Of a stretch of 64,000 nucleotides of DNA, positions 60,264 through 64,000 are shown in pieces. Location: contig JAINUG010000015.1 of NCBI GenBank assembly GCA_029706075.1, forward strand, positions 620,001-684,000. Direction: 5' to 3'. Position 1 is the stretch's first letter. The number at the start of each line of letters is the position of its first letter. Made by a program: the position numbers and the translations under genes. Source of the DNA: Aldrovandia affinis (Eukaryota > Chordata > Actinopteri > Notacanthiformes > Halosauridae). The notes beneath the pieces were generated by a model. The model did not search any database and was not told where the DNA came from. It saw only the letters and a program-made list of their open reading frames with translations.

Positions 60264-60271
60264 TGGATATA

Positions 60272-60824
60272 CACTACCGTTCAAAAGTTTGGGGTCACCT
60301 TCCATCTGGACTATGGCTAATCGGGCACTCCTTCATTCTTCAGCAAGATAACAACCCGAAACACACCTTGAAGTTGTGCAAGAACTATCTGGTGAAGGAG
60401 GAATGTGAACAACAACTCAAACTAAAGACCTGGCCTGCCCAGTGTCCAGACCTCAATCCCATAGAACTTGTATGGGACAAACTGGAAAGGAAGAGTCAAA
60501 GCAAAGCAACCCACAAGTTTCTCTGGGAATTGCTGCAGGATAGCTGGGAAAACATGTCGGGTGATTTCCTGCTAAAACTTATTAACCGAATGGCCACTGT
60601 TTGTGAGGCTATTCTCACGCCAAAGGGTGACTATTTTGAGGAATCCAAGATTCAATTTTCAATATAATCTTCTGGAACATTTCTTTGATGTTCATTTTGT
60701 TCATTGTTACATGTGGTTTTTGTCATTTTAAAGTATTTACAGAAATGTATACGGTGTAAAGCATTGTCAATTATGAGATAAAAATAGTTTCCAGCAGGTG
60801 ACCCCAAACTTTTGAACGGTAGTG
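60272..60824 (+). mobile_element. Deleted Tc1-like element with intact ends
   Basis: Ends CACTACCGTTCAAAAGTTTG and the exact reverse complement at the right, flanked by TA (60270-60271 and 60825-60826). Length is 553 bp, so about two thirds of a full element is missing. Confidence 0.92.
60326..60666 (+). pseudogene. C-terminal part of a Tc1 transposase
   Basis: An open frame with FILQQDNNPKHT (second catalytic Asp) and PDLNPIELVWDKLE (catalytic Glu) to a normal C-terminus. The DNA-binding domain and first catalytic Asp were deleted with the internal part of the element, so it cannot act alone. Confidence 0.88.
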
Positions 60825-61128
60825 TATATTACAAAATGCAGTATTGAACATGAAAGCATTGGTGATGACAATTTGTGTTAATGGAGTCTGAAGAGGTGGG
60901 TTTTCAGTCTCCTGCAGAAGATGGCCAGTGAGTCAGCGGTCCTGACCAAGTGCGGAAGATCATTCCATTACTGGGTGGTCAGGACAGAGAAGAGGCGAGA
61001 CCGCGAGGAGCGACTGCTCGGAAGGGACAGGGTCAGTCAATTTACCCGAGGAGGCGGAGCGGAGGGGTCTGGCTGGGGTGTAGGGTGTGATGAGTGACTG
61101 GAGGTAGGAGGGAGCAGTTCCTCTAGCA

Positions 61129-61333
61129 CAGGGGTGGGCAATCTTACCCTGTGTGGGCCGGTGTGGGTGCAGGCTTTTGTTCCAGCCGAGCAGTAGCTCA
61201 CCTGATTTGACTAATCAGCTAATCAAAGTCTTCAATCAGGGCTTTGATTAGTGGAATCAGGTGTGTCACTGTTCAGTTGGAACAAAAGCCTGCACCCACA
61301 ACGGCCCACACAGGGTAAGATTGCCCACCCCTG
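61129..61333. mobile_element. hAT-type MITE
   Basis: An exact 8-bp target duplication CTCTAGCA (61121-61128 and 61334-61341) flanks inverted ends CAGGGGTGGGCAATCTTACC. Internally almost palindromic (caggcttttgttccagc and its complement), noncoding, 205 bp. It inserted into the LINE. Confidence 0.95.
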
Positions 61334-61344
61334 CTCTAGCAGCT

Positions 61345-64000
61345 TGATAGCCCAGCAACAGCATGTTGTCTCTCTTCCAGAACAATTGCCACAGATTGCA
61401 ACAATCTCACTTCAGAATTCTGTAATGTCTCCTGCACCTATACGACTGAGTTAAAAAAAATGTTCATTCAAACCAATTACTGCTGCCTTAATTGGTTCAA
61501 ATCCTTATTCATCCATATGCATGTACATCTGTGCATTTTTCCAAGTTAAAGTACAAGATATAGGGAACAATTGTTATTAAGATGAGGAAAAAGAACTGAA
61601 CTGAACTCATTTCATTTTGTATGCATTATGTGCAAGCCAACTGGATAATTTAGAAAATAATGTAATTAATTATCTAATTAAGAGCGGAGGCCGGAGTAAA
61701 AACCAGCATACACATGGCCCTCCATGGCACTGAGTTTGAGACCACTGGCAGACCACTTCCATTGGATGGGGGTGATATCACATTCCTGGGAGTGGGATGT
61801 GAACCATCAAGGTTTTCTTTGTGTTTTGGGATCTTTCGCTTTTGTATGGGGGATGTGTGTTCCTTTCCTTGCATAGCTCCACGCAGATGATTCATTTAGT
61901 CAAGCAATTTCCAAAGTAAACCACAAGAATGTGGCCAGCTGGTTTTTATTTCCTGGCTTTATCTGGTGAAGTGCAGGGGCATGCAACGCCCTCTCTGTCT
62001 GAGCCCTGCTCCCAAGGCTAGACGCTGACATCACCAGAGGGGAGGGTGCCATTTATTGGGAGGCGATCACTCCCCCAGGATTGGCCTGCCTGTTTGACAG
62101 GGCTGTCTAAACATCTAAATAAACGTTCACTCTTATTATTCTTAAAGATTTAGTAGCGTTGTATAGAACAGCCACAGAATCACAACCTATAAATGTTTTT
62201 TTTCCCCATTTGGCTGCTGCTAAAATTCCTAATAATTTACTGGTTTAATTCACTGAGTCACTGGTTTCTGATGCCTCAATTACTGTAAATAAAGTGTTCT
62301 GACCATGGTCAACAAACAGTTGCACACAAAGAACAATGGGATGGAGAGAGAGAACTGGGTGATACATTGGCTGAATTCCATTAAAAGTTTGGCTCCTTCC
62401 ACTCTCTCCAAACTTCCCCCCCCTCCCTACATGATGAGTGACAGCTGCAGTAACACTCATTTGGAGTGCGAGTGAAACAAGATGGAGGATCAATAAAATT
62501 TTCAAATGGAATGGCCTCACAACTTGGAACACGGAAACATCCGTATTAAGAAACTCCCGTCGCTGCCACGGAAACCACAATCGTCATCGCAACCAGCGTT
62601 TACAATCCAGGGGACTTACAGGGGATTCCAGTGAAGTGAGCAAATGTACAAAACAAAGTACAAAGAACAAAGTACAAAGTGAGCACACATGAACAATATT
62701 ATGGCAATGTTGAATTGGTATAGAATTAGAATGCATTAAGAAAAGGTTATGTCAAACATATGCAGGTTCTTGTATGATCCTTCTTTAAAATGATTCACTT
62801 CGGCTCTCATTGAGCAGAAGTGTTTACTTGCATTAACCAGAACTGTATTTTAAGTAAGACTCGTTTCATTGTTTATAATTTCAGAATGCAAATACTTCCA
62901 AAGATTTTTTCAAAGCCTCCTTGCTGATGTTGCACTTCTATCCAGTATTCTAAAGAATGATGAAAAACAAACGCACATCCAGCTCATTTGTTAGGGGCCG
63001 AGAGAGAAAACGCTTGCACATTAAAGATGCTCTTGAATAAATTTAATGTCACTTCGATCCCACTGGGATCTTCGTCAGGCCTGTATAAAATATACCTAAG
63101 AGGTGGCCACAGTATGTGTTTGCCAATTATTTAGAAGTAATAGTGTTTATTAATATTGAACTTGAATATAATTTTGCATCATTGCTCCTAATGATCTCCA
63201 TTAAATATTTTGTTTGCCACTAAATTAACAGTATACATTTGAAAAAGGCCTTTTTGGCATGATGCTCCCTAACCTGGTCCTTGTAACCAGTGTAAACTCC
63301 GACGTCCATTGTGCTGAGATCTGTAAACTGTACATCTCAAAACATAAAACAAAACAAATGCATGGTTTGCGTAACGCGAGGGTATGAACACCTGAGTAGT
63401 CTCCATCCAGTTTGAACCCTTGGGACACTTGACTTCTGCCAGCAGAAAAGTGTCTTGAGGTGGATCCCTCAATCTTTCAGAGCCTGCTACTCACCTACTG
63501 CAACTGCAGATTCTATGACCCGCCACTTCTGGGAGCTGGTAGGCTACATTATTTTCCATAATGAACACAAAATATTTATGTTTACACAATTTTACTGAAC
63601 AAAGCATAGGTGATCACACACTAGTAATACCATAATTGTTTTTTTCACAACTGATGCTCCTACAGTGCATGCCATATTGAATTATACAATAACCTAGGTT
63701 AAAGAGGAATGATTGGGTCCCCTATTTTCCTTCCTTAAAAATTTTACTCATTAAGATTTATTATTAATACTGTATTCAAATTCAAACATGTAGACAACAC
63801 ACTTGTGACCCACCTTTATCCATCAAACTACCAACCCGTGGGTCCAGATCCACAGTCAAAGTTACATTTTTAATATAAACCTGATCAGTGATTTTCAACC
63901 TGCACACACTTGGGGATGTTGAGAATCCCATAACTTTAATGGTGTGCAAGTAAGTTATTCTCAGTGATTTACCAGATAACTGATCTAGAAAAACTAGTAC
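61345..64000. other. Intergenic DNA, no gene recognised
   Basis: No exon chain or conserved frame was seen on either strand. A segment near 63050 (cacttcgatcccactgggat followed by cttcgtcaggcc) resembles a dispersed fish repeat that I cannot assign. Confidence 0.5.

Larger units (their letters stand above)
58812..61120 (-). mobile_element. L2-like LINE 3' end split by two Tc1 elements
   Basis: The tail and 3' UTR are at 58812-59015. The part corresponding to 21400-21610 of the other copy resumes at about 60835-61120 (gaagaggcgagaccgcgagg block). The gap is filled by two complete-ended Tc1 elements, and a hAT MITE cuts it again at 61129. Confidence 0.78.

Overview
The window is nuclear DNA from a bony fish, almost certainly a teleost. 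The reasons are compact multi-exon genes with GT-AG introns, AT-rich noncoding DNA with long microsatellites, many Tc1/mariner and hAT DNA transposons, tRNA-derived SINEs whose 3' tails match an L2-like LINE, and protein sequences very close to vertebrate orthologues. It is not bacterial, and I saw no operon, CRISPR array or integrated virus. The species cannot be named from this sequence alone.

Left third (6-19 kb): a tight block of four housekeeping genes on alternating strands. They are atp5mf (+, 6054-7252), cpsf4 (-, 9638-12813), ptcd1 (+, 13453-16751) and bud31 (-, 17702-18702). I assembled all four exon by exon, and each closes in frame at the expected vertebrate length. Order and relative orientation match the human 7q22.1 block. 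Two genes serve mitochondria (an ATP synthase subunit and a PPR protein) and two serve mRNA maturation (3'-end cleavage and splicing). cpsf4 and ptcd1 are head to head, 639 bp apart.

Middle (23.9-33.9 kb, +): a 19-exon gene of 736 codons that I cannot name. It begins with two SUMO-interacting-motif-like stretches, then has two Cys/His clusters and a long probably helical body. It is the best candidate for an undescribed component here. Its introns hold hAT, mariner and SINE copies, including two copies of one SINE family arranged head to head.

Right half: smcr8 (-, 36905-41513) and mief2 (-, coding 49218-51325), neighbours of human 17p11.2. In human, TOP3A lies between them; here that interval holds no recognisable top3a. 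smcr8 carries seven single-base indels within 0.9 kb that together restore exactly 932 codons, and mief2 carries one in a G run. These are either assembly indel errors or the start of gene decay.

From 55 to 61.3 kb the sequence is a nest of transposons: a mariner relic holding two PIF/Harbinger-like MITEs, one of them split by a Tc1, followed by an L2-like LINE split by two Tc1 elements and a hAT MITE. Coordinates of degenerate repeats are approximate. Those of hAT, Harbinger-like and Tc1 elements with visible ends are exact to the base.
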